In this document: positions 1-8,526 of the stretch, in pieces
Position numbering within the stretch: the stretch's first letter is position 1
How the letters are laid out: every line of letters begins with the position of its first letter
Source of the DNA: CAYLLN01 sp964384375
GTDB taxonomy: Bacteria; Planctomycetota; Planctomycetia; Pirellulales; Pirellulaceae
Direction of reading: 5' to 3'
DNA: 64,000 bases
Assembly: GCA_964384375.1 (NCBI GenBank)
Contig: CAYLLN010000001.1
Location: forward strand, 1-64,000
Made by a program: the position numbers and the translations under genes
Notes under the pieces: model-generated
Told to the model about the DNA's origin: nothing
The model's database searches: none
Seen by the model: the letters and a program-made list of their open reading frames with translations, nothing else

Positions 1-443
1 AGGCAAACCGATCTTGTAAAAAATCACAGCCTCGGCGTGAGGGGACTACTTTTCTTGACCAACTGAAAACGGCGAGCAGATCCCGCCCGGCAGACGGGAT
101 CGACTGAGGAGCCTGCGTGCCGGGGGCGTTGTTGCGGTTGGCCGCAATCCGCGGCCGATTACGGAACAATTTGACACATGTCTAGTTCTAACTATGGAGC
201 AGTAGGCACTCGGAACGCCCAGAGTGTATTAACGAGCCGAGCTGCTAATAACCGCCGATTATTAGCACTATTAGCGGTTTCACGAATCGGAGGAATTGCC
301 GTAAGTGCTTTGTCTGCAATCAGATGCGGAAGATCACAGCAAAAGACGCGTCGCTAATATATCGAGAGTTTTTTTAGATCGTTCGGACGTTGGTGCCAGG
401 GGCTGTTGCTAGGGCGAGCAAGATCCCGCCCGGCAGGCGGGAT
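1..443. other. Intergenic region with hairpins, no gene
   Basis: No convincing gene is seen here. It holds a degenerate REP-like hairpin at 79-104, an intact one at 421-447 at the end of the HTTM gene, and an 8-bp perfect hairpin at 244-266 (arms GCTAATAA and TTATTAGC, 7-base loop). The AACCGC inside that loop region can alternatively pair with GCGGTT at 274-279, so two mutually exclusive folds are possible. No regulated gene lies close downstream on the plus strand, so I assign no function. Confidence 0.6.
79..104 (-). repeat. Degenerate REP-like hairpin
   Basis: Arms GATCCCG and CGGGATC flank a short loop, almost the same as the copy at 421-447. The head tetranucleotide reads GTCG instead of GTAG on the minus strand, so this looks like a decayed member of the GTAG-headed group. 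Confidence 0.55.
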
Positions 444-447
444 CTAC
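421..447 (-). repeat. GTAG-headed REP-like element overlapping a stop codon
   Basis: On the minus strand GTAG (447 to 444) is followed by the hairpin ATCCCGCC-TGCCG-GGCGGGAT. The TAG inside the head is the stop codon of the HTTM gene. Confidence 0.7.
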
Positions 448-1457
448 CGAGCAGCCGCGGCCACCATCTCGCTCGGCAATTGGCCGGACGACGCGGCCCG
501 TGTGAAGGGGCGAGCGAGCCACGTGACGACGCCGCGGACGATCTGCGGCGGTACAAACGCCAGGTTGCCGATGATCATCGCGATGCCGAAGGTCGGCATG
601 CCGAGGAAGAGGGCAATGCCGCCGTGGACGGCGACGGCCAGCGCGAGGCAGATCGGCCGCGTGAGCTTGGGCCAGACGAAGAAGCAGTAGAACGTCTCCC
701 AGAAGACGGTGACGTGCGCAAGCAGGGCGATCAGCCACGGTGAGTGGCCAAGCCACGTCATATCGAGCGATTGGTACTCGTAGTTGCCGACGGCGAGCCA
801 AACCGCACTGCCGTCCCACCACCACTCGCCGCGCATCTTACCGATGCCGCCGAACAGATAGATCACACACATGTGCAATTGCAGCAAACGAATGCCGATG
901 TTCGTGCCGATTGCAGGTCGAATGGGAAGCAATTCGCTCCCGTGGCGTCGCAGGGCGAGCCAGCGATCGACCGACCAGACTTCGCCGCTGCTGCCCAGCA
1001 TCAGGTACATCGCGATGAAGACGTTGATTTGATCGAGGCCAAACAGCGATCCGGTCAGGCGGTGGCAGTACGATACCGCGATGATGAATGCCAAAACCGA
1101 CGTGACGCGCGACCAGAGGCCGACAGTGAGCATCGCGAGGACGACGAGCGCGACGATGTGCAGCGTCCAGATCAGCGCGGGCGACTGCACGGCCGCGAGG
1201 TAGCTCCAGGCGAAGATCGGCGCTGCCGCTTGAGGCTGATTGAGGAGGGCGACGGTTTCCGGCGGGAGGAAGCCCGTGGGTCCGAGGAAGTCGGTCAGGC
1301 GGAGCGTCCACACGAGGTGCGTGTAGAAGAGCATCGCGCCGCCGAGGATGCGAATCAGAGCGAGCGTATAGGGCTGGTCGGGGGTGAACCAGAAACGGTC
1401 CCAAGCGGACGCGACCGATTGGCCCCACTGGCGGACGGCAGCAAGGGCGGCATTCAT
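444..1457 (-). CDS. HTTM domain-containing integral membrane protein
   Basis: A 337-residue polytopic protein with about seven hydrophobic segments. It resembles the HTTM family (horizontally transferred transmembrane domain, related to vitamin K-dependent gamma-carboxylase). Visible family-like features are the N-terminal stretch ending RFWFTPDQPYTLALIRI, the loop GPTGFLPPE, the motif HRLTGSLFGLDQIN near residue 130 and the segment LQLHMCVIYLFGGIGKM near residue 200. It lies in the inner membrane. Carboxylase activity cannot be claimed, because bacterial HTTM proteins are mostly uncharacterised. Its ATG overlaps the stop of the upstream gene (1454-2188), so the two are almost certainly co-translated. 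Its stop codon lies inside a REP-like element. Confidence 0.85.
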   Translation of the reverse strand: MNAALAAVRQWGQSVASAWDRFWFTPDQPYTLALIRILGGAMLFYTHLVWTLRLTDFLGPTGFLPPETVALLNQPQAAAPIFAWSYLAAVQSPALIWTLHIVALVVLAMLTVGLWSRVTSVLAFIIAVSYCHRLTGSLFGLDQINVFIAMYLMLGSSGEVWSVDRWLALRRHGSELLPIRPAIGTNIGIRLLQLHMCVIYLFGGIGKMRGEWWWDGSAVWLAVGNYEYQSLDMTWLGHSPWLIALLAHVTVFWETFYCFFVWPKLTRPICLALAVAVHGGIALFLGMPTFGIAMIIGNLAFVPPQIVRGVVTWLARPFTRAASSGQLPSEMVAAAAR

Positions 1458-2188
1458 CGGCGGGGCTCCGTGGGAGGAACTTCGGGCAGTTCGACGTACG
1501 ATGCCGGCTCGGTCAGACGGCGGCCACCAGTAAGCACTTCCTGCGGCGATGGGATCTCGTGCTCGATTCTGGTGATCGTGACCTTCGATCCTCCGTGCTT
1601 CGCGAGCAAATGCTGCTCGAAGGCGGCTTTCAGCGATTCATACTGCCGGCGCTGGTGCTGCCAGGCGGCCAACGAGCGGGTGTAGTCGGCTTTGATCGTT
1701 TGGAAGCGAGCCTTTTCGGCCGTGGTCGCGGTCAACGCTGGAGGTGTCGGTTCCGGCGGCGGCTGCGGTGGCACGTAGCGGTTGTAAAGCGCCTCCGACA
1801 GCATGAAATGCCGGTGATACATGAGTCGCGGCTGCTGCTCGTCGCGATTGGGAAACATCCCTTCAACCGGCGGCCGATCGTCGGCGAATTCCACCTTGTA
1901 GCGGACGAGGTGGCTGGGGCCGGGATTGGGAGCAAAGAAGAAGTAGCCGTGATCGAGATACATGGCGGCCATGTACGGATGCAGCAGGCGTCCGACAGGA
2001 TCGGCGAGCGGCGACGACGAACCGCCGACGTTGCACGCGAACGCAAACGGTGCCCAGAAGGCAGCCGTCAGGTGAAAGACGATCAGCCCGCTGATGACGA
2101 GCTTGATCCAGGGCTTCAGCTTAGGTGCATCCTGCTCGCTCTTGCCCGCCGCCTCCGCGCGGCCCGGGCCGGACTTGCGAGTGTTCAT
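1454..2188 (-). CDS. Membrane-anchored protein paired with HTTM protein
   Basis: About 244 residues, starting at the ATG whose product begins MNTRKSGPGRAEAAGK; an in-frame Met 12 codons upstream is less likely. A Lys-rich N-terminus leads into one hydrophobic segment (residues ~30-55, LVISGLIVFHLTAAFWAPFAF). A soluble part follows with SHLVRYKVEFADDRPP and MFPNRDEQQPRLMYHRHFMLSE. A long Ala/Gln/Arg-rich helical stretch leads to the C-terminus. I do not recognise a named family. Proteins of this layout commonly sit next to HTTM genes in planctomycetes, and the ATGA-type overlap with that gene supports a joint role, perhaps as a partner subunit. No enzymatic motif is visible. Confidence 0.75.
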   Translation of the reverse strand: MNTRKSGPGRAEAAGKSEQDAPKLKPWIKLVISGLIVFHLTAAFWAPFAFACNVGGSSSPLADPVGRLLHPYMAAMYLDHGYFFFAPNPGPSHLVRYKVEFADDRPPVEGMFPNRDEQQPRLMYHRHFMLSEALYNRYVPPQPPPEPTPPALTATTAEKARFQTIKADYTRSLAAWQHQRRQYESLKAAFEQHLLAKHGGSKVTITRIEHEIPSPQEVLTGGRRLTEPASYVELPEVPPTEPRR

Positions 2189-2387
2189 GCTGACAATATC
2201 GACCAGCCGCTGCTGTGGAGGCAAACTTGCCCGCCTGCGTCGAGTTTATCGGCACGATGCGAACGTGCGTCAAGAAACGAACAAGCCCTCGTGCCGGCAG
2301 GACCGGAACGAGGGCTTTGTTTTATGGGTCCCGAATTGGCCGGGGGCGAGCTACGCTCGACCCCAGCCACCCAGACTTTCAACCGAA

Positions 2388-3431
2388 TTACCGCGAGGCA
2401 ACCTTCTCGGCCTCGAACTCGAAGGTCAGCTCCTGCGACTGGCCGGCGGCCAGCGAGATCGTCTTCTCCTGGCTGAGCACGCGGCCGTCCCGCTCGAATT
2501 CGACGCGGACGGTGTAATCGTCCCAGCTCTTGCCACCGGCGAGGCCGGTCGTGCGGAAGACGCGGGTTTCCCCCTTCGACTTCGTGGCGTTGCCGGCGAG
2601 GAAGACCTTCGCGTCGGCCGGCACGTGCACGGTCAGCGAGGTTTCGGCCGATTCGGTCGCTGGGAAGTCGAACGCAAGCTCGGCAGTCTGGCCGGCCCGC
2701 AGATTGACTTGCTTCACTTGCTCGACGGTCTTGCCGTCGCGGGTGATCTCGGCACGGACTTCATAGGTGTAGTTGAAGCCATTTTGGAGATCGCGCGAGA
2801 CGTATTGCCGGTCGCTGCCGGTGCTGCTCGTTGCCGAGCCATTCACGAAGACCTTGGCGTCTTCCGGCACGTTCACCGAGAGGAGGCCGTCGGCCCGGAA
2901 CGAAGTGTCCTGCGGAGTGCCAGGAACCGGCGGAGCAGGAGTCATCGGATCGGCAGGAGCCGCCGAGGGGTCCATTGGCTTCCCTTCGACTTCGGCTGGA
3001 GCGTAGAAGTACGTTCCACCGCTGCTGCCACCCGAGGAACCTCCGGACGAGCCGCCCCAGCCACCGCTGGAACCACCGCTCGATCCCCAACCGCCGCTGC
3101 TACCGCCCGACGAGCCGTGGTTAAACCATTTCTTGTGGAAGTGCTTCTTCCAGCCGTGCCAGCCGCCGCCGCCGGATGAACCGCCAGACGATCCGCCGCC
3201 GCTGCTGCTCCAGCCGCCGCTCGAACCACCCGACGATCCCCAGCCGCCGCTGGAACCGCCACTCGATCCGCCGGACGAACCGCCCCAGCCACCGCTGGAG
3301 CCATAACCGCCGCTCGACCCGCCGCTGCTGCCGTGCCAGCGCCAGCCGGCGAAGGCATCGCCCGCCGAGGCGGCCACGACCGCCAGCGAGAGCAAGCTAG
3401 CGGCAAACTTGTACGAAATGTTCCGTGCCAT
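2388..3431 (-). CDS. Exported Gly/Ser-rich protein with two TIGR03000 domains
   Basis: 347 residues. The N-terminus (MARNISYKFAASLLSLAVVA, then an AFAG-like cleavage region) is a signal peptide. Residues ~30-140 are a low-complexity array built on (S)SGG and GGW units, interrupted by a basic HGWKKHFHKKW island. Two TIGR03000 domains follow, at about 190-260 and 270-345. Each starts VxVPxDAKVFxxGxxTxS and ends in an AGQxxELxFxF strand. TIGR03000 is a planctomycete-enriched domain of unknown function. The repeat array suggests a flexible stalk outside the cytoplasmic membrane, but that is inference. It is transcribed alone, with a 353-bp region upstream. Confidence 0.85.
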   Translation of the reverse strand: MARNISYKFAASLLSLAVVAASAGDAFAGWRWHGSSGGSSGGYGSSGGWGGSSGGSSGGSSGGWGSSGGSSGGWSSSGGGSSGGSSGGGGWHGWKKHFHKKWFNHGSSGGSSGGWGSSGGSSGGWGGSSGGSSGGSSGGTYFYAPAEVEGKPMDPSAAPADPMTPAPPVPGTPQDTSFRADGLLSVNVPEDAKVFVNGSATSSTGSDRQYVSRDLQNGFNYTYEVRAEITRDGKTVEQVKQVNLRAGQTAELAFDFPATESAETSLTVHVPADAKVFLAGNATKSKGETRVFRTTGLAGGKSWDDYTVRVEFERDGRVLSQEKTISLAAGQSQELTFEFEAEKVASR

Positions 3432-3784
3432 GCGAGGAGTTCCCCTTGTACCAGAAGACTATGCGTGAAACTGCGAGGATTGCGAAACCTGCGCCTCTGG
3501 ATTCCCCAGAAACATACCAACCCTAGCATGTAATTCAAGCAGCTTGGGAAGGAATGCACACTTGGGAGGTATGCGTTAGACGGCTAGATTTTGCCGGTTA
3601 GTGAACATATTCCGTGCCGAATCGCCTGTGGCAATTTGCGCGACGCAAGTCACTGATCAGTCAGTGTTTACGACGCTAAGACAAGCTGGGTGGAACCTGC
3701 ACCACATGCTGCGGCGGTGCGACATGGTGGGGAGTCTGTGGACAGAATGTCCAGAAAGTTCTTAGCTAGCCGAATCGCGAAGAA
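3432..3784. other. Intergenic region between two minus-strand genes
   Basis: No gene is supported. There is a short perfect palindrome ACTGATCAGT at about 3652-3661. It should contain the promoter of the TIGR03000 gene, but no clear -35/-10 pair stands out. Confidence 0.5.
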
Positions 3785-5638
3785 CTACCGAAAGAGCGAT
3801 GGCCGGAAAGCACCGCCCCCTTCGCCGGGAGCAAAGCCGCGGATGCGCCCCTTGGGCTGCAATCCTTCAATGCGGATTGGCTCGGTGAGCTGATCGATGG
3901 CGATGTTGCCAGCCTCGTCGCGGACCTCAAGTCTTAAGAAGATCTGTCGGGGGCTGCGGGGATCGTAGTCCCAAAGATACTGACCGCTGTTCGGCAGGCC
4001 GGCCGCAATTGGCATGAAAGCACCGTCCGGCCGATCGCCTATCGCGAGCGTCACCGGCCTACTTGTCAGGTTCTGATCGGCGGCTTCCCAGCGGATGTCG
4101 AGCTTGCCCGCCGTCGCGCCTTGTCCATAAGCCGCGGAGACAAGCCTTGCGGTGGGACGGGTCTGGTCGATGCCGACCCAGATATCGGCCGAATCGCCAG
4201 CCCGCGGTGCGTTACTTGCCAGGCCGCTCCGGCCGATGATTACGACGCGAAAACCGTAGAGTGATTCGCCGCTTACTTCGACATCGAACGGGCTTTGTCG
4301 GTCGGGATCCGATCCCCACTTGGCCCACGTCCGGCCGCCGTCGCTGGTCCCCCACAGTTCGACATCGGCCAGCCCTTCCGGCCCGACCGATTCCACGTCG
4401 TAATCGAGGCTGAACCGCCGGAGGTTCGTCAGCCGCGGCTTGCTTCCTTGCGGGGTGCCGACGACTTCGTCCGCAACAGGGGACGCCGACGAGTGACTCG
4501 GAATCGATTCTGGCTCTGGTGCACGCTCGATGGGGCGAATGTCTTCGCTCGGCTCGGGCCGGACTTGCTCAGCTTGTGGCGGAGGCAACGTCCCTGCTTC
4601 CGCGGCGTGCCCCTGGTCACTCGACACGCTCCGCGGCACGGCTGCCGGCGGAATTGAAGCGTCATTGTGCGACGGCGGCGGCAAGGACTCGCCCGCACTT
4701 GGCACGGGCAACTGCTCGGCGGCATCATTACGCGGGCCGCTCGAGGTGAGCCGATCCTGGCGGGCAAACGGATTGCTCACCACGCGCGGTTCATCGGGAG
4801 TCTGCTCAGTGGCCAGCAGCCGTTCTTCGCCCATTTCACTCGGAGTAAACGGGTTGACGCTGGGCCAGTGCGTCGCGGTCCGGTCAGGCGGCGGTGAATC
4901 GCTCCGGCGTGTGGCGCTCGCGGGCGAAAGCGAGATTCGCTGGCTGTAGTAAGCCACGTTTCCGGCCGCATCGGCCACTTCGGCCCGCAAGTTAATCGCC
5001 CGGCCGGCAATCTCCGGCTCGAAATCGAGCCGTCCGGTCACTTGCCCCGCTGATGTTTTCACTGCCACCGGATTGACAGAAACCGCCTGCCAAGCGGCAC
5101 TCGATAGCGTAGCGTCCTGATACTCGATTTTGAGCGACGCCGGCTGGAGCGTCGGGTCGGCAGCACTGAGCGTCAGTCCCACTTCGCCGGGTCGTGACAC
5201 ACTCGCTTGAGCCAATAGCTGCGGCTTTTGCGTGTCGATCACGAGCTTTAATTGCGGCTGCCGCGGCTGGGCATTGTCACTCTTGCCGCTTCGATCGACC
5301 GTCTGCGTGGCGAACCAGTATTCGCCGTCCTGCTTCGGCTTGAAGCGAAAGCGACCGTCCTCCGGCTTCTTCTCCTCGAAGAAATGCCACGACGCGCCGC
5401 GATCCCACGAGACGAAGACGCGCACCGCGGTCGGCTGCGAATCGGGCGTGGTCCCGCTTCGCACGCTGAACGGAATCTCCACGTCGTTCATCCGCGTCAC
5501 ATACGGCGGCGCTTCCGACGGCGCCTTCGCACTGGCCGCACTCGATGGGCGCGCGGTGCTCCCCGGTATCTGGCCAAGGACTGGCCGCGCCACCAGCAAG
5601 AGGCCGGCAGCAAACAACAGCTGGGTCGAAATCCGCAT
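3785..5638 (-). CDS. Exported protein with Ig-like/beta-sandwich repeats, function unknown
   Basis: 617 residues from the ATG that begins MRISTQLLFAAGLLLVARP, a clear signal peptide ending near VLGQ. An in-frame Met 8 codons upstream would bury it. The N-terminal third has paired beta-sandwich-like segments (VRVFVSWDRGASWHFFEE, then YWFATQTVDRSGK and VADAAGNVAYYSQR). A Pro/Ser/Glu-rich disordered middle spans ~250-400. The C-terminal third repeats the sandwich pattern (VELWGTSDGGRTWAKWGSD, FLRLEVRDEAGNIAIDQL). The spaced D-x-AGN-I/V motifs resemble fibronectin/Ig-like folds of surface proteins. I assign no enzymatic function. The product is probably periplasmic or surface located. Confidence 0.8.
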   Translation of the reverse strand: MRISTQLLFAAGLLLVARPVLGQIPGSTARPSSAASAKAPSEAPPYVTRMNDVEIPFSVRSGTTPDSQPTAVRVFVSWDRGASWHFFEEKKPEDGRFRFKPKQDGEYWFATQTVDRSGKSDNAQPRQPQLKLVIDTQKPQLLAQASVSRPGEVGLTLSAADPTLQPASLKIEYQDATLSSAAWQAVSVNPVAVKTSAGQVTGRLDFEPEIAGRAINLRAEVADAAGNVAYYSQRISLSPASATRRSDSPPPDRTATHWPSVNPFTPSEMGEERLLATEQTPDEPRVVSNPFARQDRLTSSGPRNDAAEQLPVPSAGESLPPPSHNDASIPPAAVPRSVSSDQGHAAEAGTLPPPQAEQVRPEPSEDIRPIERAPEPESIPSHSSASPVADEVVGTPQGSKPRLTNLRRFSLDYDVESVGPEGLADVELWGTSDGGRTWAKWGSDPDRQSPFDVEVSGESLYGFRVVIIGRSGLASNAPRAGDSADIWVGIDQTRPTARLVSAAYGQGATAGKLDIRWEAADQNLTSRPVTLAIGDRPDGAFMPIAAGLPNSGQYLWDYDPRSPRQIFLRLEVRDEAGNIAIDQLTEPIRIEGLQPKGRIRGFAPGEGGGAFRPSLFR

Positions 5639-5650
5639 GGGCCTTCCGTC

Positions 5651-5672
5651 GTGGGCAGGCATGTTGCCTGCC
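5651..5672 (+). repeat. GTGG-headed REP-like hairpin
   Basis: GTGG is followed by arms GGCAGGC and GCCTGCC around a 5-base loop, just upstream of the exported Ig-like gene. Related copies are at 57584-57604 and 59518-59572. Confidence 0.6.
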
Positions 5673-5835
5673 AGCCAGACCGACTCGCGCGCCGTCCCTC
5701 CTTGGAGGCACGCTTCGGGTGGTATCGGAGCGTCTGCGAATGCAACTTGAGCGGGACGGAGCGAGAGCGAAGGCTGGGGAAGATGGCGAAAGGCTGCGGC
5801 CTATCCGCTGTTTCCACTCCGCCTGATGGCTGCCA

Positions 5836-7143
5836 TTAGACGAATCGTCGCACAACCGCAGCGCTCGCCTGGCCTTGGGGCGAAACGCTCACATTCACAA
5901 ACACATCACCCGCTGGCACATCGCGAGTCGCGACGACGTTGATCGGGCAATCGGGATCGGGCGTCGTGTAGTTGAGCGTGGCAAAGAGCTTGCCGTCGCG
6001 CAGGGCCAACACACTCCCAATCAATTCCACCAATCCGCTGGCAGCCCCAAGATTGCCGAAATAGCTCTTAGGAGCGACGACCGGCACGGGAGACTTGCGG
6101 CCCTTGAACACTTCAGCGATCGCCTGAGCCTCTTCGGCATCGATCCGTCGGGAGCCGAGGCCGTGAGCATTGACGTGGCCGACTTCGTCCGGTGTCAGGC
6201 CGGCATTCGCAATCGCCATCTTCAGGACGTTGCGAATCGCGGTACGAATCTGCCCCGTACCACGCTTGTCGGTGGCGGCACTCGACGCAGCGCCGATCAC
6301 TTCGCCCAGAACTTGCGCTCCACGCGCCCGCGCAGATTCCAGTTCCTCCAGCATGATGGCGGCGGCACCCTCGCCCATCACCGCGCCCGTGCGATGCAAA
6401 TCGAATGGCCTGCTCAGGCGGGTTGGATCGCCGTCACCACACGCAATCTCTTCCTGCGTGACAACGTGAATCGTGCGTGCGGGATGAATCTTCGTCCCCG
6501 TTGCGCCGGCGATGATCGCATCGGCGTGGCCGCGGACGATCGTCGCGTAGGCCTCGCCGATGGCCAGATTGCTCGATGGCTCGCGCATCGTGAGCGAGTT
6601 GTTCGGTCCACGCAGGTCGTTGAAAATCGCAATGTGGCTGGCCGGCAAATTCGGCAAGTACTTGAGCAGCCACAACGGCTCGACGGAGGGCAACCCTTTT
6701 TCAGCCCAGTTGCGAAACTCGAACTTTCCGTCGTCCGTGAGGCAGTTGCGAACACCGCTCGCGAATTCCTGCGGCAGCGTGAGCATGTAGTCGCTGCCGT
6801 AAACGACGCCAACCCGATCGAGATTCGCCTTCGCCAGATCCATCTTCGCCGAGGCGAGAGCAAGCTGCGCAACAGCTACTCCCATCTGAATCTCGCGGCA
6901 CATCACCTTGAGATTCTTTTTGATCGTCCGCGACATCGCTTTGTCGAGCGGACCGAAATCGTCGATTGCCCCGGTAAATTCCCGCGCTTCAGCGCCGTAG
7001 CGCGTGGGCAAGGCGTCGGCCGGCGCGCCTGTCAGTTCGCCCACGCCGCTCTGGCCGCTCGACAGAGCCGACCACAGCTTTTCGGGCGAATTGCCCAGCG
7101 GTGAAACGAGCCCAATTCCCGTAATGACAACGCGGCGACTCAT
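5836..7143 (-). CDS. Beta-ketoacyl-ACP synthase homologue lacking catalytic triad
   Basis: 435 residues with the FabF/KAS-II fold from end to end: N-terminal RRVVITGIGLVSPLGN, then RPFDLHRTGAVMGEGA, VNAHGLGSRR and PKSYFGNLGAASG. The start is the ATG at 7143, directly before RRVVITG. In an alignment by eye with E. coli FabF, the Cys nucleophile (TACTSG) is replaced by Glu188 in TMREPSSN. The first His is kept (His327) and the Lys is kept (Lys359). The second His is replaced by Asn364. The C-terminal GFGGTN loop is replaced by SPQGQAS. It therefore should not condense acyl chains by the normal route. It could be a chain-length-factor-like partner, a decarboxylase-like variant or a scaffold. No other fatty-acid or polyketide gene lies nearby. 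Confidence 0.85.
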   Translation of the reverse strand: MSRRVVITGIGLVSPLGNSPEKLWSALSSGQSGVGELTGAPADALPTRYGAEAREFTGAIDDFGPLDKAMSRTIKKNLKVMCREIQMGVAVAQLALASAKMDLAKANLDRVGVVYGSDYMLTLPQEFASGVRNCLTDDGKFEFRNWAEKGLPSVEPLWLLKYLPNLPASHIAIFNDLRGPNNSLTMREPSSNLAIGEAYATIVRGHADAIIAGATGTKIHPARTIHVVTQEEIACGDGDPTRLSRPFDLHRTGAVMGEGAAAIMLEELESARARGAQVLGEVIGAASSAATDKRGTGQIRTAIRNVLKMAIANAGLTPDEVGHVNAHGLGSRRIDAEEAQAIAEVFKGRKSPVPVVAPKSYFGNLGAASGLVELIGSVLALRDGKLFATLNYTTPDPDCPINVVATRDVPAGDVFVNVSVSPQGQASAAVVRRFV

Positions 7144-7179
7144 GCTGCTATTTGACCGAACCGGCAAACCCACGGTATT

Positions 7180-7199
7180 CGTAGGTTATCCTTTATCGC
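7180..7199 (+). repeat. Degenerate GTAG-headed repeat
   Basis: GTAGGTTATCC then TTTATC resembles the two neighbouring copies, but the 3' arm is decayed. It lies directly before an inverted pair of the same family. Confidence 0.5.
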
Positions 7200-7264
7200 G
7201 TAGGTTATGCTTCAGCATAACTTTTTACGAATTGATAACAAAGTTATGCTAAAGCATAACCTAC
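7200..7264. repeat. Inverted pair of GTAG-headed REP-like elements
   Basis: The 25-base arm at 7200-7224 (+) and the arm at 7240-7264 (-) are reverse complements except for one base. Each arm begins GTAGGTTATGCT and contains its own small hairpin (GTTATGCT with AGCATAAC). The unit is a bacterial-interspersed-mosaic-like pair between the ketoacyl-synthase homologue and queA. The long inverted repeat could also act as a transcription terminator or block for either flank. Confidence 0.8.
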
Positions 7265-7356
7265 AGGACCCACAACTGCGGAGAATCATTGTATTTGCGA
7301 TTCTTCAGCCCGTCGAGGGCGACGCCGTCCTGCAGCACGCCAGCAGCCTGCTCCGC

Positions 7357-8403
7357 TCACAGAATCAGCATCGCATCGCCGTAGCTGAAAAAGCGGTACT
7401 GGTCGGCAATCGCTATTTCATATGCGCGTCGGATCAGGCGGTCGCCGCCGAAGGTGCGGACGAGAATGAGGAGCGTGCTTTTCGGCAGGTGAAAGTTCGT
7501 GAGCAGAGCGTCGATCGCGCGAAATTCGTAAGGCGGGCGAATGAACAGTTCCGTCGAATCTTCAAACGGTTCGAGCCTCCCACTGGCGGCTGCCGATTCA
7601 AGCGTGCGGGCAACCGTAGTGCCGACGGCAACGACGCGACGGCCTGCGGAGCGCGTCGCTTCAAGCGCTTGCACCACCTTGGCACTCACGCTGCACCACT
7701 CGCTGTGCATCGGATGATCGGCAAGTCGCTCGGCGGTGATCGGGCGAAACGTGCCGATGCCGACGTGCAGCGTGACGAACTGCTGCAAAACTTCACGCTC
7801 CTTGAGCGCCGCGAGCAGTTCGGGCGTAAAGTGCAGCCCGGCGGTCGGTGCGGCCACAGCGCCAGATCGCTTCGCGAAGACCGTCTGATAGCGGGCGGTG
7901 TCTTCCTCGACCATTTCGCCGTCGCGAATGTACGGCGGCAGCGGGACCCGGCCGATTTGAGCCAGCAATTCAAGCGGCTTGCCGATTTCTTCCGGCACGG
8001 CTGCCCAGACTCCGCCGTCCTGCTTGGCCACCAGCCGCAACTTGAGCGACTGGCGGGTATCCCACGACGTAAGAACGATCGTCTCGCCCGGTTCCAGTCG
8101 CCCTCGTGTCTTCCCCAGGATTTGCCAAATGCCGTGCTCGTCGGCAGCCAGAAACAACCCCGTCCAGCGGCCGCCGGTTCGCTCGCGTTGGCCGACAAGC
8201 CGAGCCGGGATCACCTTCGTGTCGTTGAAGACAAGTGTGTCGCCGGCGGCCAGAAACTCAGGCAAATCGCGGATATACGCATGCCGGATTGAATCTTCGG
8301 CCCGATTGACCACCAAGAGCCGGGCGTCGCTCCGACGGGCGAGAGGGTGCTGGGCGATCATCTCCCGCGGCAGGTGGTAGTCGTACTCGTCGAGTTCGGA
8401 CAT
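7357..8403 (-). CDS. queA: S-adenosylmethionine:tRNA ribosyltransferase-isomerase
   Basis: QueA transfers and isomerises the ribose of SAM onto 7-aminomethyl-7-deazaguanine in tRNA, giving epoxyqueuosine at the wobble position of GUN anticodons. The 348-residue product starts MSELDEYDYHLP. It has the family landmarks LPREMIAQHPLARRSDARLL, DTLVFNDTKVIPARL, AAPTAGLHFTPELL, VTLHVGIGTFRP, HSEWCSVS and LLTNFHLPKSTLLILV. Length matches the usual ~345. Reading upstream of the ATG at 8403 is open, but it runs into the heptamer repeat array and has no family similarity. No other queuosine gene is in the window. Confidence 0.96.
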   Translation of the reverse strand: MSELDEYDYHLPREMIAQHPLARRSDARLLVVNRAEDSIRHAYIRDLPEFLAAGDTLVFNDTKVIPARLVGQRERTGGRWTGLFLAADEHGIWQILGKTRGRLEPGETIVLTSWDTRQSLKLRLVAKQDGGVWAAVPEEIGKPLELLAQIGRVPLPPYIRDGEMVEEDTARYQTVFAKRSGAVAAPTAGLHFTPELLAALKEREVLQQFVTLHVGIGTFRPITAERLADHPMHSEWCSVSAKVVQALEATRSAGRRVVAVGTTVARTLESAAASGRLEPFEDSTELFIRPPYEFRAIDALLTNFHLPKSTLLILVRTFGGDRLIRRAYEIAIADQYRFFSYGDAMLIL

Positions 8404-8453
8404 GTGACGGCTAGGAAAGGGAAGGTGGAGAGCCGAGTATAGGGGAGAGTGGA

Positions 8454-8516
8454 GTGAGTGGTGAGTGGTCAGTGGTGAGTGGTGAGTGGTGAGTGGGCAG
8501 AGGGGAGAGGGCAGAG
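8454..8516 (+). repeat. Heptanucleotide tandem array (GTGAGTG type)
   Basis: Nine consecutive 7-bp units in phase: six GTGAGTG or GTCAGTG units, then three of GGCAGAG/GGGAGAG type. It fills the divergent region between queA and the glycosyltransferase gene. Its end supplies or abuts the Shine-Dalgarno sequence of the latter. Confidence 0.85.
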
Positions 8517-8526
8517 GAGGATAGCG

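Noticed and set aside
5875..7104. 409-residue open frame opposite the ketoacyl-synthase homologue
   Set aside because: It is a GC-rich shadow frame of a well-supported gene and shows no family motif or domain.
8454..8516. CRISPR-like array
   Set aside because: Units are 7 bp with no spacers, so it is a simple tandem repeat.
8479..8526. ATG start for the GT4 glycosyltransferase at 8479
   Set aside because: It lies inside the heptamer array and encodes repeat-derived residues; the GTG at 8527 has AGGAGG at ideal spacing.
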